From: Acidimicrobiia bacterium
Lineage (GTDB): Bacteria; Actinomycetota; Acidimicrobiia; Spongiisociales; UBA11373
Reading direction: 5' to 3'
NCBI GenBank assembly: GCA_016215655.1
Contig: JACRIT010000085.1
Location: forward strand, 1-39,006
Length of the DNA: 39,006 nucleotides
The position numbers and the translations under genes are program-made. How positions within the stretch are numbered: the first letter of the stretch is position 1; the number at the start of each line of letters is the position of its first letter. This document shows positions 1 to 9,018 of this stretch, piece by piece. Under the pieces are notes generated by a model, which saw only the letters and a program-made list of their open reading frames with translations, was not told the origin of the DNA and made no database searches.

Positions 1-902
<902 letters not shown>

Positions 903-983
903 AAGACCAGGCCCGAAGGCCGGGACCTCGAGTTGTTCGAGTTTGTTGTGTGAGCGTCTGGCCAAACCTTTCGCTCACTTCTG

Positions 984-1030
984 GCATCAGTTGTTGTCAC
1001 TGATGCTGGCATCGGCTTGACACCGATGCC
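984..1030 (-). other. Two tandem stem-loops in the 16S leader
   Basis: Two perfect 8-bp hairpins stand side by side in the 903-1341 gap. GCATCAGT (984-991) pairs with ACTGATGC (999-1006), and GGCATCGG (1008-1015) pairs with CCGATGCC (1023-1030). Each has a 7-base loop. They lie in the rRNA leader between the boxA-like element and the mature 5' end, where RNase III processing stems and leader folds usually occur. Their exact role is inferred. Confidence 0.5.
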
Positions 1031-1101
1031 CACTCGAGTACGGCCTCCCGGACGCGGCAGGACGAGCCCACCGGCTCGGGAGGCAAAACTGGCTTTTGGC
1101 A

Positions 1102-1124
1102 CACTGTTCAGTTGTCAAGGAGCC
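1102..1124 (-). promoter_or_regulatory. boxA-like antitermination element of the rRNA leader
   Basis: On the minus strand, CTCCTTGACAACTGAACAG closely resembles the boxA motif (GCTCTTTGAAAACTGAA type) found in rRNA leaders, where the NusB-S10 complex binds and prevents Rho-dependent termination. It lies between the likely promoter and the 16S gene. nusB itself is encoded at 21767-22144. The TTGACA inside it could be read as a -35 box, but no -10 follows at proper spacing. Confidence 0.6.
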
Positions 1125-1180
1125 GAGTCGAACCGTGCCCGGGCGTGCGCGCGAGCGCGACGCCTGGGAGCGGAACCGGC

Positions 1181-1209
1181 ATGATAGGTGGTCCCTGGCA
1201 GCCCGTCAA
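1181..1209 (-). promoter_or_regulatory. Likely rRNA operon promoter
   Basis: On the minus strand TTGACG (1209-1204) is followed after exactly 17 bases by TATCAT (1186-1181). This is a near-consensus housekeeping sigma factor promoter pointing at the 16S gene, with transcription expected to start near 1174. It leaves a leader of about 270 bases containing the boxA-like element and two hairpins. Additional rRNA promoters may lie further upstream. None was obvious up to the tyrS start. Confidence 0.6.
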
Positions 1210-1326
1210 GACGGACTCGGGCCCTGCACCCCATCACGGTCCGACGGAGATCATCGGCCCCGGTGGGGTGATCCTTGACCCCGCAGCCCCTCCCCAGTCC
1301 ACAACGGGCGGACAGGCGGTCCTCGC

Positions 1327-1332
1327 TACCCT
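1327..1332 (+). promoter_or_regulatory. TACCCT -10 element of tyrS (leaderless type)
   Basis: TACCCT lies 9 bases before the tyrS ATG, and no Shine-Dalgarno sequence is visible between them. A -10 box (TANNNT) this close puts the transcription start at or next to the ATG, as in the many leaderless mRNAs of actinobacteria. No convincing -35 was seen. The same motif precedes several other genes here. Confidence 0.45.
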
Positions 1333-1341
1333 CCCCCGACG

Positions 1342-2616
1342 ATGACCCATCCCCTCGACATCCTCACCGAGCGAGGCTTCGTTCAGGACCTCTCCGACGC
1401 CGAAGGGTTGCGCACGCTCTTCGCCGAGGAACGGGTGACCTTCTACTACGGCGCCGACCCCACCTCGTCGTCGCTGCACATCGGCAACCTCATCGGCATG
1501 ATGGCGATGGCCTGGCTGCAACGCTGCGGTCACCGCCCCATCGCCCTCGCCGGCGGCGGCACCGGCCGGATCGGCGATCCCTCCGGGCGCGACGACGAGC
1601 GCGAGCTGCTCGGCCCCGAGCGACTCGCCGCCAACATCGCTCGCATCCGTGAGCAGCTCGCCCGCGTGATCGACCTCTCCAGCCCCGAGTTGGGACTCGT
1701 GGTCGACAACGATCGATGGCTCGACTCGCTGCGCCTCGTCGAATTCCTGCGCGATGTCGGCAAGCACTTCTCGGTGAATCAGATGATCTCGCGCGAGTCG
1801 GTCCGGCGCCGTCTCGAGGAGCGCGAGCACGGGATCTCCTACACCGAGTTCTCCTACCAGCTCCTCCAGGCCTTCGACTTCTCCCACCTCTACGCCACCG
1901 AGGGCTGCCGACTCCAGATCGGCGGATCCGATCAGTGGGGCAACATCACCGCCGGGATCGAGCTCACCCGTCGCCTCCACGGCGGCCGGGTGTTCGGCCT
2001 GGTGTGGCCATTGCTCGAGCGCAGCGACGGCAAGAAGTTCTCCAAGTCATCGGGCGAGGCGGTGTGGCTCGCCGCCGATGAGACCAGCCCCTACGCCTAC
2101 TACCAGTGGTTCTTCAATGTCCCCGATGCCGATGTCGGGCGATTCCTCCGGCTGTTCACGTTCCTGCCCATGGAGACGATCGCCGAGCTCGAAGGCGAGC
2201 GCTTCGCCGATCCGGCGGGCCGGGTCGCCCAGCGGATCCTCGCCGAAGAGGCCACCCGGGTGATCCACGGCGAATCCGGTCTCGCCGCGGCACAGCGGGC
2301 GAGCGCGGTGCTGTTCGGCGACGCCCCCTTCGCCGATCTCGACCACCTCACCCTGAGCGACGCCTTTGCCGGAGCCCCCACGGTCGACATCGAGCACAGC
2401 CGCCTCCCCCTCGGCCTACTCGAGACGATGGTCGCCGCCGGCGCCGCCACCAGCAACGGAGAGGCTCGCCGCCTCGTCGAACAGGGCGGGGTGTCGATGA
2501 ACAACGCCCCGGTGACCGACCCGGCGACCTCGCTCACGCCCTCCGATCTGCTCGACGGCACCACCGTGGTGATCCGGGTGGGCAAGAAGCGGTACTTCCT
2601 GGCGCGATTCGTGTGA
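1342..2616 (+). CDS. tyrS: Tyrosine--tRNA ligase
   Basis: Charges tRNA-Tyr with tyrosine in the cytoplasm. The 424-residue protein has the class I synthetase signatures HIGN at residues 46-49 and KFSKS at 232-236. The tyrosine-binding core motif GGSDQWGNI follows the catalytic fold, and an S4-type RNA-binding domain forms roughly the last 70 residues (SNGEARRLVEQGGVSMNN). The length is typical of the bacterial TyrRS family. The ATG start is chosen because the conserved N terminus (LTERGFVQDLSD) begins just after it and a TACCCT box lies 9 bases upstream. The gene is divergent from 16S rRNA. tyrS next to rRNA genes and near mpg is a known actinobacterial arrangement. A large inverted repeat follows the stop codon. 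Confidence 0.97.
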   Translation: MTHPLDILTERGFVQDLSDAEGLRTLFAEERVTFYYGADPTSSSLHIGNLIGMMAMAWLQRCGHRPIALAGGGTGRIGDPSGRDDERELLGPERLAANIARIREQLARVIDLSSPELGLVVDNDRWLDSLRLVEFLRDVGKHFSVNQMISRESVRRRLEEREHGISYTEFSYQLLQAFDFSHLYATEGCRLQIGGSDQWGNITAGIELTRRLHGGRVFGLVWPLLERSDGKKFSKSSGEAVWLAADETSPYAYYQWFFNVPDADVGRFLRLFTFLPMETIAELEGERFADPAGRVAQRILAEEATRVIHGESGLAAAQRASAVLFGDAPFADLDHLTLSDAFAGAPTVDIEHSRLPLGLLETMVAAGAATSNGEARRLVEQGGVSMNNAPVTDPATSLTPSDLLDGTTVVIRVGKKRYFLARFV

Positions 2617-2685
2617 GTCTTCAGTCCTCAGTCCGAACGGAACTCGTTCGGACAGGTTCCTGCTGAAGACTGAGGACAGAAGACT
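2616..2685. repeat. Long imperfect palindrome built from 7-base units, after tyrS
   Basis: The arms AGTCTTC-A-GTCCTCAGTC (2616-2633) and GACTGAGGAC-A-GAAGACT (2668-2685) form an 18-position stem with a single A-A mismatch. Inside, CGAACG (2634-2639) and CGTTCG (2645-2650) form a second hairpin. The arms themselves read as 7-base repeats: TCTTCAG then TCCTCAG on the left, and CTGAAGA, CTGAGGA, CAGAAGA on the right. It could act as a tyrS transcription terminator although no T-run follows, or belong to the heptamer repeat family seen elsewhere in the window. Confidence 0.7.
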
Positions 2686-2724
2686 CTCCCGCCCACAATC
2701 CCCGGTTCTCCCGGAACCTCCCAG

Positions 2725-2730
2725 TACCCT
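2725..2730 (+). promoter_or_regulatory. TACCCT -10-like box before the PBP gene
   Basis: TACCCT 24 bases before the ATG would start transcription near 2737. This would leave a short leader with GGAG at 2738-2741. It is the same hexamer that precedes tyrS and ppk2. The support is motif recurrence only. Confidence 0.3.
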
Positions 2731-2754
2731 TGCGCCCGGAGATACACAACCCAC

Positions 2755-5136
2755 ATGCCTCGCCATACGGCGGGCGCCCTGGTGATCGCGCTGGTTGCCA
2801 CCGCCTGCTCTGTAGAGCCCATCGAGGATCCGGGGATTGGAGCGGGCGACCTCACGACGACGGTCTACGCGGCCGACGGCTCGGTGCTGACCGAGTGGCA
2901 CGCGGAGCAGGACCGCGTGCTCGTCACCTACGACGAGTTGCCCAAGCATCTCGTCGATGCCGTCGTCGCCATCGAGGACCGCCGCTTCTGGGTGCACAAC
3001 GGGGTCGATGTCCGCGCCGTCGCCCGCGCCGCCGTCGAGAACCTCGAGGCAGGTGACATCGTCGAGGGAGGCTCGACGATCACCCAGCAGTACGTGAAGA
3101 ACGTCCTCCTCTCCGATGACGTCACCTTCGAGCGCAAAGCCGAGGAGGTCGGCCTCGCCCTCCAGGTGGAGGAGACCCTCTCGAAGACCGAGATCTTCGA
3201 ACGCTATGCCAACACGATCTACGTCGGCGAGGGCGCCTACGGCCTCGGTGCCGCCGCCAAGCGTTACTTCGACAAGACCGTCGCCCAGCTCACGGTCGGA
3301 GAGTCGGCTCTGCTCGCCGCGGTGATCAACTCCCCCACCTCCCTCAATCCCTACGACCACCTCGATGCCGCCCTGGCCCGGCGGGAGGTGGTCCTCGACG
3401 CCATGACCGAGCTCGGCTGGATCGACGCCTCCACGGCGATTCGTGCCGCCGCAGAGCCGGTCACCCTCGCCCCAAGGGGTGCTGCCGACCGCATGCGTTA
3501 CCCCTACTTCACCGATGAGGTGCGGCGATCGCTCCTCGACAACCCCGCCCTCGGCGACACCCCAGAGGACCGCTGGGACCGCATCACCGGAGGGGGGTTG
3601 CGCATCTTCACCACCCTTCGCCCCGACGTCCAGGAGGCGGCAGAGACAGCCGTGGAGTCGGTCGTCGCCACCGCCGGCCCCTCGGCCGCCCTCGTGGCCA
3701 TCGATCCCCGGGATGGCCACGTGCTCGCCGTGGTCGGGGGGCGCGACTTCTACGCCACCGACGACCCCATCGCCCAGTTCAACCTCGCCACGCAGGGACG
3801 CCGCCAGCCGGGTTCGGCCTTCAAGCCGTTTGCCCTTGCCGCCGCGCTGCAGGCGGGAGTCGAGCTCGACAGCACCTGGCCGGGAGGCCGGTCGGCGACC
3901 CTGCAGACCGAGACCGGGCCGTGGGAGGTCGCCAACTACGAGCACGCCTTCTATCCCGGTCTGACGCTCTCCGAGGCGACCGTCTTCTCGGTGAACGTGC
4001 CCTACGCCTACCTGGTGCAGTGGATCGGGGCTCAACGCGTCGTCGAAGCGGCGCGCACCGCCGGCATCACGACCGAGCTGACGGCGACCCCCTCCATCGT
4101 CCTCGGCGCCCAGGAGGTCTCGGTCTTCGAGATGGCCTCCGCCTACGCCACCTTCGCCTCGGGAGGCATCCGGGTGACACCGACACTGGTGACGCGCGTC
4201 GAGGCTGCCGACGGGACCGTGCTCTACGACCACGTACCCACCTTCACCCGGGTCTTCGACGAAGCCGTCGCCGCCCAGGTCACCGCCACCCTCACCGAGG
4301 GGGTGCGCCGCGGGACCGGGCAGCAGGCCAAGATCGGTCGGCCCGTCGCCGGCAAGACGGGGACCACCGAAGGCAATCACGATGCCTGGTTCGTCGGGTA
4401 CACCCCGGAGATCTCCACGGCCGTATGGGTGGGCTTTCCCGAGGGAAGCCGGCCCCTGGAAGCGCCCAATACCCCCTACACGATCACCGGAGGCACCTGG
4501 CCGGCGCAGATCTGGTCGCGCTTTGCCATCGCCGCGCTCTCCGGGATCGCCTACCACCCGGCCGAGGGGACGGCCTCCGCCGGCCTCGTCGAGGTGGACA
4601 TCGACACCTCCACCGGATTCCTCGCCGGCCCCCTGTGCCCGCGGGCGGACGTCGCCACCGTCCGGCTCCAGCCAGGCCATGTCCCGAGCATCGTCTGCCC
4701 CATCCACAATCCCGACGGCATCACCACCCATGCCGAGGGCACCGTGCCCGTCGTGGAATCGCTCTCCATGATCCAGGCGGTCGCCGTGCTCGAGTCGGCC
4801 GGCTACGACGTCCGTCTCGCCTGGGCCCTCGAAACCGAGTACCTGCCGGGGACGATCATCGGCCAGTTCCCCATTGCCGGAACCGCCCTCGGCGCCGGCG
4901 GTGTCGTCGAGATCGTGGCGTCCGGCCCCCAGCCGGGCACCGTCGCCCCGGATGTCCTCGGTCGCGACCATGCCGACGCCCTTGCCCGGCTCGATGCCGC
5001 GGGTCTCGTCGTCGCCGAGGTCCTCATCGCCGCCTCGGGCACCTCCGCAGAACCGTCGTCGCTGCGGGTGTGGGCGCAGGTTCCCGCCCCCGGCGAACCC
5101 GTCGACGGCAAGGTGACGATCTGGCTGAGTCCGTGA
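2755..5136 (+). CDS. Class A penicillin-binding protein with two PASTA domains
   Basis: Bifunctional peptidoglycan synthase acting outside the membrane. The glycosyltransferase 51 domain covers about residues 55-230, with the catalytic-type motif EDRRFW from E74 and GGSTITQQYVKN. The transpeptidase domain covers about 320-600, with the three active-site motifs SAFK (S354-K357), SVN (412-414) and KTGT (534-537). Two PASTA domains at about 660-793 probably sense muropeptides or beta-lactams. Oddly, there is no classic N-terminal membrane helix with cytoplasmic tail. The N terminus is a short, weakly charged hydrophobic stretch ending in ATAC at residues 15-18, which resembles a lipobox. The protein may be a lipoprotein. 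No earlier start exists, because the frame is closed at 2671 and holds no other start codon. It lies after tyrS and is convergent with mpg. Length of 793 is normal for PASTA-bearing class A proteins. Confidence 0.93.
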   Translation: MPRHTAGALVIALVATACSVEPIEDPGIGAGDLTTTVYAADGSVLTEWHAEQDRVLVTYDELPKHLVDAVVAIEDRRFWVHNGVDVRAVARAAVENLEAGDIVEGGSTITQQYVKNVLLSDDVTFERKAEEVGLALQVEETLSKTEIFERYANTIYVGEGAYGLGAAAKRYFDKTVAQLTVGESALLAAVINSPTSLNPYDHLDAALARREVVLDAMTELGWIDASTAIRAAAEPVTLAPRGAADRMRYPYFTDEVRRSLLDNPALGDTPEDRWDRITGGGLRIFTTLRPDVQEAAETAVESVVATAGPSAALVAIDPRDGHVLAVVGGRDFYATDDPIAQFNLATQGRRQPGSAFKPFALAAALQAGVELDSTWPGGRSATLQTETGPWEVANYEHAFYPGLTLSEATVFSVNVPYAYLVQWIGAQRVVEAARTAGITTELTATPSIVLGAQEVSVFEMASAYATFASGGIRVTPTLVTRVEAADGTVLYDHVPTFTRVFDEAVAAQVTATLTEGVRRGTGQQAKIGRPVAGKTGTTEGNHDAWFVGYTPEISTAVWVGFPEGSRPLEAPNTPYTITGGTWPAQIWSRFAIAALSGIAYHPAEGTASAGLVEVDIDTSTGFLAGPLCPRADVATVRLQPGHVPSIVCPIHNPDGITTHAEGTVPVVESLSMIQAVAVLESAGYDVRLAWALETEYLPGTIIGQFPIAGTALGAGGVVEIVASGPQPGTVAPDVLGRDHADALARLDAAGLVVAEVLIAASGTSAEPSSLRVWAQVPAPGEPVDGKVTIWLSP

Positions 5137-5140
5137 GGAC

Positions 5141-5196
5141 GTCGCCAGTCACCAGCGCAACGGGCAACGGGCAACGCTGCCAGCTGTTCGCTTTCA
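5141..5196. repeat. Heptamer repeat array filling the PBP/mpg gap
   Basis: Eight consecutive 7-base units starting with G fill the convergent gap between the PBP stop and the mpg stop: GTCGCCA, GTCACCA, GCGCAAC, GGGCAAC, GGGCAAC, GCTGCCA, GCTGTTC and GCTTTCA. The central GGGCAAC units are identical, and the outer ones are diverged but stay in register. The last unit overlaps the mpg stop codon. Confidence 0.7.
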
Positions 5197-5739
5197 GCTC
5201 CGGTCTTCTGGCTTCCACACGAACCGCCACAGACGATCCTGGGCTCGACTGACGCCGATGCGACGGGTGGCGGTCACCACCCCCCGCGCCGCAGGTCCCT
5301 CCAGCCGAATCGGACCGGAGGCGAGGTCGGTGCCATCGTGGGCCCCGGTGATCCCCAGGGCCTGGCACAGCTTCCCGGGGCCATCGCAGAGGTGATCGGG
5401 CCTCCCTCGACGCTCTGCCATCGTCGCCAGGCCCGCGACGGGGATTCCACCCCGCACCAGCACTGCCCCGGCCGCGCCCTCGGAGCCGCAGACGACATTG
5501 GCGCACCAGTGGATGCCGTACGACCGGTACACGTAGAGGCGCCCGGGCGGACCGAACATCGTGGCATTGCGCGGCGTCCGTCCGCGATGTGCGTGGCTGG
5601 CGGGGTCGTCCGCGGCGCCATACGCCTCGACCTCGCTGATCCGCACCGCCGTGGCGACACCAGGAACCCGGGACACCAGAAGGACACCGAGGAGTGCCCG
5701 AGCGGCGGCGACCGGATCGCCGTCGAGCTCGGGGATCAC
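5194..5739 (-). CDS. mpg: DNA-3-methyladenine glycosylase, AAG/MPG family
   Basis: Base excision repair enzyme that removes alkylated purines from DNA. The 181-residue product carries the family motifs SEVEAYG (catalytic-type Glu), SHAHRGRTPRNATMFG and the YVYRSYGIHWCANVV block, then GPGKLCQALGI. Length matches bacterial members (180-210). The GTG start at 5739 overlaps the argF stop (GTGA), so translation is probably coupled to argF. The longer open frame upstream lies inside argF in another frame and is not homologous. It is last in the infC-to-mpg run. mpg neighbours tyrS in other actinobacteria such as Mycobacterium, and both lie close together here too. Confidence 0.93.
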   Translation of the reverse strand: MIPELDGDPVAAARALLGVLLVSRVPGVATAVRISEVEAYGAADDPASHAHRGRTPRNATMFGPPGRLYVYRSYGIHWCANVVCGSEGAAGAVLVRGGIPVAGLATMAERRGRPDHLCDGPGKLCQALGITGAHDGTDLASGPIRLEGPAARGVVTATRRIGVSRAQDRLWRFVWKPEDRS

Positions 5740-6635
5740 GTCAGGTGGAGCAGCAGCGCCTTGAAGGCATGCAGACGGTTCTCTGCCTGATCGAACACCC
5801 GGCTGCGAGGGTGATCGACGACGCCGTCGGTGACCTCCTCGCCGCGGTGGGCCGGCAGGCAGTGCAGGAAGATGGCATCGGCGGCCGCCAGACCGAACAG
5901 GGCCTCGTCGACGCGATAGGCGGCAAAGCGCGAGCGACGTTCCGCCGCCTCGGCCTCCTGTCCCATCGAGGCCCACACGTCGGTGTAGACGGCATCGGCG
6001 CCGCGCACCGCTGCCGCAGGGTCTTCGGTAACCACCACATCCACCCCGGCCGCGGCCATCGCCCTCGCCGCCGCCACCACCGACGGATCGGGGGCGAAGC
6101 CCGGGGGTGTCGCCACCCGCACCGTCACTCCCGTGGCGGCCCCGCCGATCATCAGCGAAGCGCACACGTTGTTGCCGTCCCCGACGTAGGCGACGACGGC
6201 ACCGTCGAGCGGACGGTGCTCGGCGAGCGTCTGCAGGTCGGCGAGCGCCTGGCACGGGTGCTCCCGATCGGAGAGCAGGTTGACGACCGGGCTGGTGGCG
6301 TGGGCCGCGATGGTGTCGAGATCGCCGTGTCGGAACACGCGGAAGGCCAGCACATCGAGGTAGCGATCCAGCACCCGGGCGACATCCGCGACCGACTCGC
6401 GCTTGCCGAGACCGACCTCGTCCTGCTTGAGGACCAACGGGACCGCCCCGAGGTCGGTGGCGGCCACCTCGCACGACACCCTGGTCCTGGTGGAGGGCTT
6501 CTCGAAGAACAGGCCAACGCGCAGACCGGCACGGCTCCCCTTCACCGAGTCACGGTCGCGCTTCACCCGGGCCGCGGTGGCCAGCACCTCGGCCAACCCA
6601 TCGCGCCCCAACTCGCCCACGGTCAGGAAGTCCAC
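5736..6635 (-). CDS. argF: Ornithine carbamoyltransferase
   Basis: Makes citrulline from ornithine and carbamoyl phosphate in arginine synthesis. The 299-residue protein shows the carbamoyl phosphate site STRTR near residue 50, the HPCQ motif near 127, and the ornithine loop HCLPAHRGEEV near 257. The GTG start lies one base after the pheT stop, and the stop overlaps the mpg GTG. In many actinobacteria a full arg operon (argCJBDFRGH) follows pheT, but here argF stands alone. The catalytic residues look intact, so it should be active. An anabolic role fits the family, although a catabolic ornithine transcarbamylase cannot be excluded from sequence alone. The rest of the pathway must lie elsewhere or be missing. 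Confidence 0.95.
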   Translation of the reverse strand: MDFLTVGELGRDGLAEVLATAARVKRDRDSVKGSRAGLRVGLFFEKPSTRTRVSCEVAATDLGAVPLVLKQDEVGLGKRESVADVARVLDRYLDVLAFRVFRHGDLDTIAAHATSPVVNLLSDREHPCQALADLQTLAEHRPLDGAVVAYVGDGNNVCASLMIGGAATGVTVRVATPPGFAPDPSVVAAARAMAAAGVDVVVTEDPAAAVRGADAVYTDVWASMGQEAEAAERRSRFAAYRVDEALFGLAAADAIFLHCLPAHRGEEVTDGVVDHPRSRVFDQAENRLHAFKALLLHLT

Positions 6636-6636
6636 T

Positions 6637-9018
6637 TCAGCCTCCTCGCAGCAGTCCGCCGGTCTCTGCTCTCACCCGTTCGACGATCGCCTGCCGCACC
6701 GGGACCATCTCCGCATCCACCATGGTCCGCTCGCGGTGGCGGAAGGTGAGCCGCAGTGCGATGCTCTTGCGGCCCGCCTCGAGAGGCGGCCCGGAGAAGA
6801 CATCGAAGATCGTGGCGTCCTCGAGTTCCGGGCCGGCAGCCGCCTTGACGGCCGCCACCACCTGCCCCACGGGGATGGCCGCCGCCACGTCGAAGGCGAG
6901 GTCGAATACCACCGGGGGGAAGACGCTCGGCACGCTGAAGCCTGGAAACGCGCCGCGGGCGAGGGCCTCGAGAGCGATCTCCCCGGCCACCACCCGCCCG
7001 CTCAAGTCCCAGGCGGCCGCGACGTCGGGGTGGATCTCTCCCACCGCCCCCACCACGGCCCCGTCGGCGAGCACATGGGCACAGCGCCCCGGATGGAATC
7101 CCGGCTCCGTCGCCTGGGCGAGGACGAGATCGACGCCGGTGGCGGCGGCGAGGGTGGCGACGAGTCCCACGGCATCGAGGGCATCGCGCTCGGGCCGCGG
7201 CTGCCATGCCGGCCCGGGCCCGGAACCGGTCACGGCGAAGCCGAGCCGCACGGGCTGATGGGGGATCGGCTCTCCGGGCGCGGGCAGGACGACGCTGGCG
7301 ATCTCGAAGAGAGCGGCATCCCCGGCGTGCCGGGCGACGTTCACTCGCAGCCCCTCGAGCAGGCCGGGAAGCAGCGTGGTGCGCAGCACCGCCAGTTCGT
7401 CACTCAGGGGATTGCGCACGGCGAGGGGATGGCCGCGGGGATCATCCTCGCCGAAGCCGAGACGGGCCAGATGATCGCGGCCGATGAAGTCGAAGCTGAA
7501 GATCTCGGAGTAGCCGGCACCGACCATGGCCGCTCTGACCGCTCTGCGGGTCCGCTCGCCTTCGGAAAGGCCGCCCCCGGGACCGTGGGGAAGCGCCGTC
7601 GGGATGTTGTCGAGTCCATAGAGACGGGCCACCTCCTCGATGAGGTCGGCGGGCCGCGTCACATCGGGGCGATACGACGGCACCGTGACCGTCAGGGGAT
7701 CGTCGCCGGACACGCCGAAGCCGAGACGCCGCAGGAGCGTTCCGATCTCGAGTCCGAACAGCCGCACGCCGAGGAGACGCTCGACTTCGCGTACCGCCAG
7801 GACGATCGTGGCCTGGCGATGGGGTCGGGGATGCTCGTCGATGAGTTCACCCAGGGGGACACCACCGGCCAACCGGGCAATGAGTCCGGTGGCACGGGCC
7901 GACGCCACCGGGGGCAGGAGCGGGTCGACGCCCCGCTCGAACCGGGCGACTGCCTCGCTGCGCAATCCATGACGCTTGCCGGTGAGCAGCACGCCCGTGG
8001 GTTCGAAATGCGCCACCTCGAGCAGCACGCGAGTGGTGGTCGCGGCGACCTCGCTGTCGCCACCACCCATGATCCCGGCGAGTCCGAGGGCGGTCTCCGG
8101 ACCGGAGATCACGAGATCGGCTGCATCGAGGCGGCGAGTCACCCCGTCCAGGGTGGTGAGGGACTCACCCGGAGCCGCGCGGCGCACCACGATCGTCTCC
8201 TCGGGGATCCGATCGAGGTCGAAGGCATGCATCGGCTGGCCGGTCTCGAGCATCACGTAGTTGGTGATGTCGACCACATTGGAGATCGGGCGCACCCCGG
8301 CCGACCGCAGGCGCATCCGCATCCACAGCGGCGACGGACCGACCTTCACCCCGGTGATCTGGCGGGCGGTGAACCTGGGGCACCCCGCCGGATCATCGAT
8401 GCGCACCCGGGCGGCTCCCCCAGGCACCGACGGCGGGACCGTGATGTCGATATGACGGACCTCGACGCCGAAGAATGCGCCGAGCTCGCGGGCCAGGCCG
8501 TGGATCGACATCGCATCGGGACGGTTGGGGGTGATGGCGATGTCGAACACCACATCGGGGAGCCCGAGGATCCCGGTGATGTCCGTGCCCGGCGCCAGCC
8601 CATCGTCGAGCAGCAGGATGCCACCCGCCTCGTCACCGATGCCGAGCTCACGCTCCGAGCAGATCATGCCCGGGGATCGCACCCCGCGGATGTCGCGCTC
8701 GCCCACATCGAGGCCGCCGGCCAGCCGTGACCCCACCGTGGCGTACGCCACGGTGGCGCCGACACCGAAGTTCCACGCCCCGCACACCACCTCGCGGCCA
8801 CCGGCACCATCCTCGATGGTGACCAGCCGAACCCGGTCGGCAGCCGGATGCGGGCGGATGGCAAGCACCTTCGCCACCACCACCCCCCGGAAATCGGCCA
8901 CCACCTCGGTCACGGCCTCGACCTCGAGTCCCAGCCCATCGAAGGTCGCCGCGATGACCCCCGGATCCTCCGTGGGAAGGTCGACGAATTCCTGGAGCCA
9001 GCGCAGCGAGGCCTTCAC
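6637..9018 (-). CDS. pheT: Phenylalanine--tRNA ligase, beta subunit
   Basis: Large subunit of the (alpha-beta)2 PheRS, which binds tRNA and edits mischarged Tyr. The 793 residues show the N-terminal EMAP-like tRNA-binding fold (about 40-150, HPAADRVRLV), the B3/B4 editing domain (about 210-380, LARELGAFFGVEV, ITNYVMLETGQPMHAFD), B5 (about 400-475), the catalytic-like core, and a C-terminal ferredoxin-like anticodon-binding domain (about 700-793, VVFDLAFDVAAAIPVGQV). The GTG start at 9018 is chosen because it begins the conserved VKASLRWLQEFVDLP and overlaps the pheS stop as GTGA. Upstream extension to 9228 would lie inside pheS and lacks homology. Length is normal (about 795-830). Confidence 0.96.
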   Translation of the reverse strand: MKASLRWLQEFVDLPTEDPGVIAATFDGLGLEVEAVTEVVADFRGVVVAKVLAIRPHPAADRVRLVTIEDGAGGREVVCGAWNFGVGATVAYATVGSRLAGGLDVGERDIRGVRSPGMICSERELGIGDEAGGILLLDDGLAPGTDITGILGLPDVVFDIAITPNRPDAMSIHGLARELGAFFGVEVRHIDITVPPSVPGGAARVRIDDPAGCPRFTARQITGVKVGPSPLWMRMRLRSAGVRPISNVVDITNYVMLETGQPMHAFDLDRIPEETIVVRRAAPGESLTTLDGVTRRLDAADLVISGPETALGLAGIMGGGDSEVAATTTRVLLEVAHFEPTGVLLTGKRHGLRSEAVARFERGVDPLLPPVASARATGLIARLAGGVPLGELIDEHPRPHRQATIVLAVREVERLLGVRLFGLEIGTLLRRLGFGVSGDDPLTVTVPSYRPDVTRPADLIEEVARLYGLDNIPTALPHGPGGGLSEGERTRRAVRAAMVGAGYSEIFSFDFIGRDHLARLGFGEDDPRGHPLAVRNPLSDELAVLRTTLLPGLLEGLRVNVARHAGDAALFEIASVVLPAPGEPIPHQPVRLGFAVTGSGPGPAWQPRPERDALDAVGLVATLAAATGVDLVLAQATEPGFHPGRCAHVLADGAVVGAVGEIHPDVAAAWDLSGRVVAGEIALEALARGAFPGFSVPSVFPPVVFDLAFDVAAAIPVGQVVAAVKAAAGPELEDATIFDVFSGPPLEAGRKSIALRLTFRHRERTMVDAEMVPVRQAIVERVRAETGGLLRGG

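Noticed and set aside
1113-1118. TTGACA as a -35 promoter box for 16S rRNA
   Set aside because: No -10 at suitable spacing; the wider context matches a boxA element, and a better promoter lies at 1181-1209.
1210-1341. T-box or other riboswitch before tyrS
   Set aside because: The leader would be only a few bases if the TACCCT box is used, and no specifier loop or antiterminator pairing was seen.
2416-4971. Long minus-strand open frame (851 codons) opposite tyrS and the PBP gene
   Set aside because: It is a GC-bias shadow of the PBP gene: no recognisable domain, Gly/Asp/Arg-rich text, and it covers two genes with clear motifs.
6403-8730. Long plus-strand open frame opposite pheT
   Set aside because: Shadow of pheT with repetitive His/Gly/Asp composition and no family resemblance.
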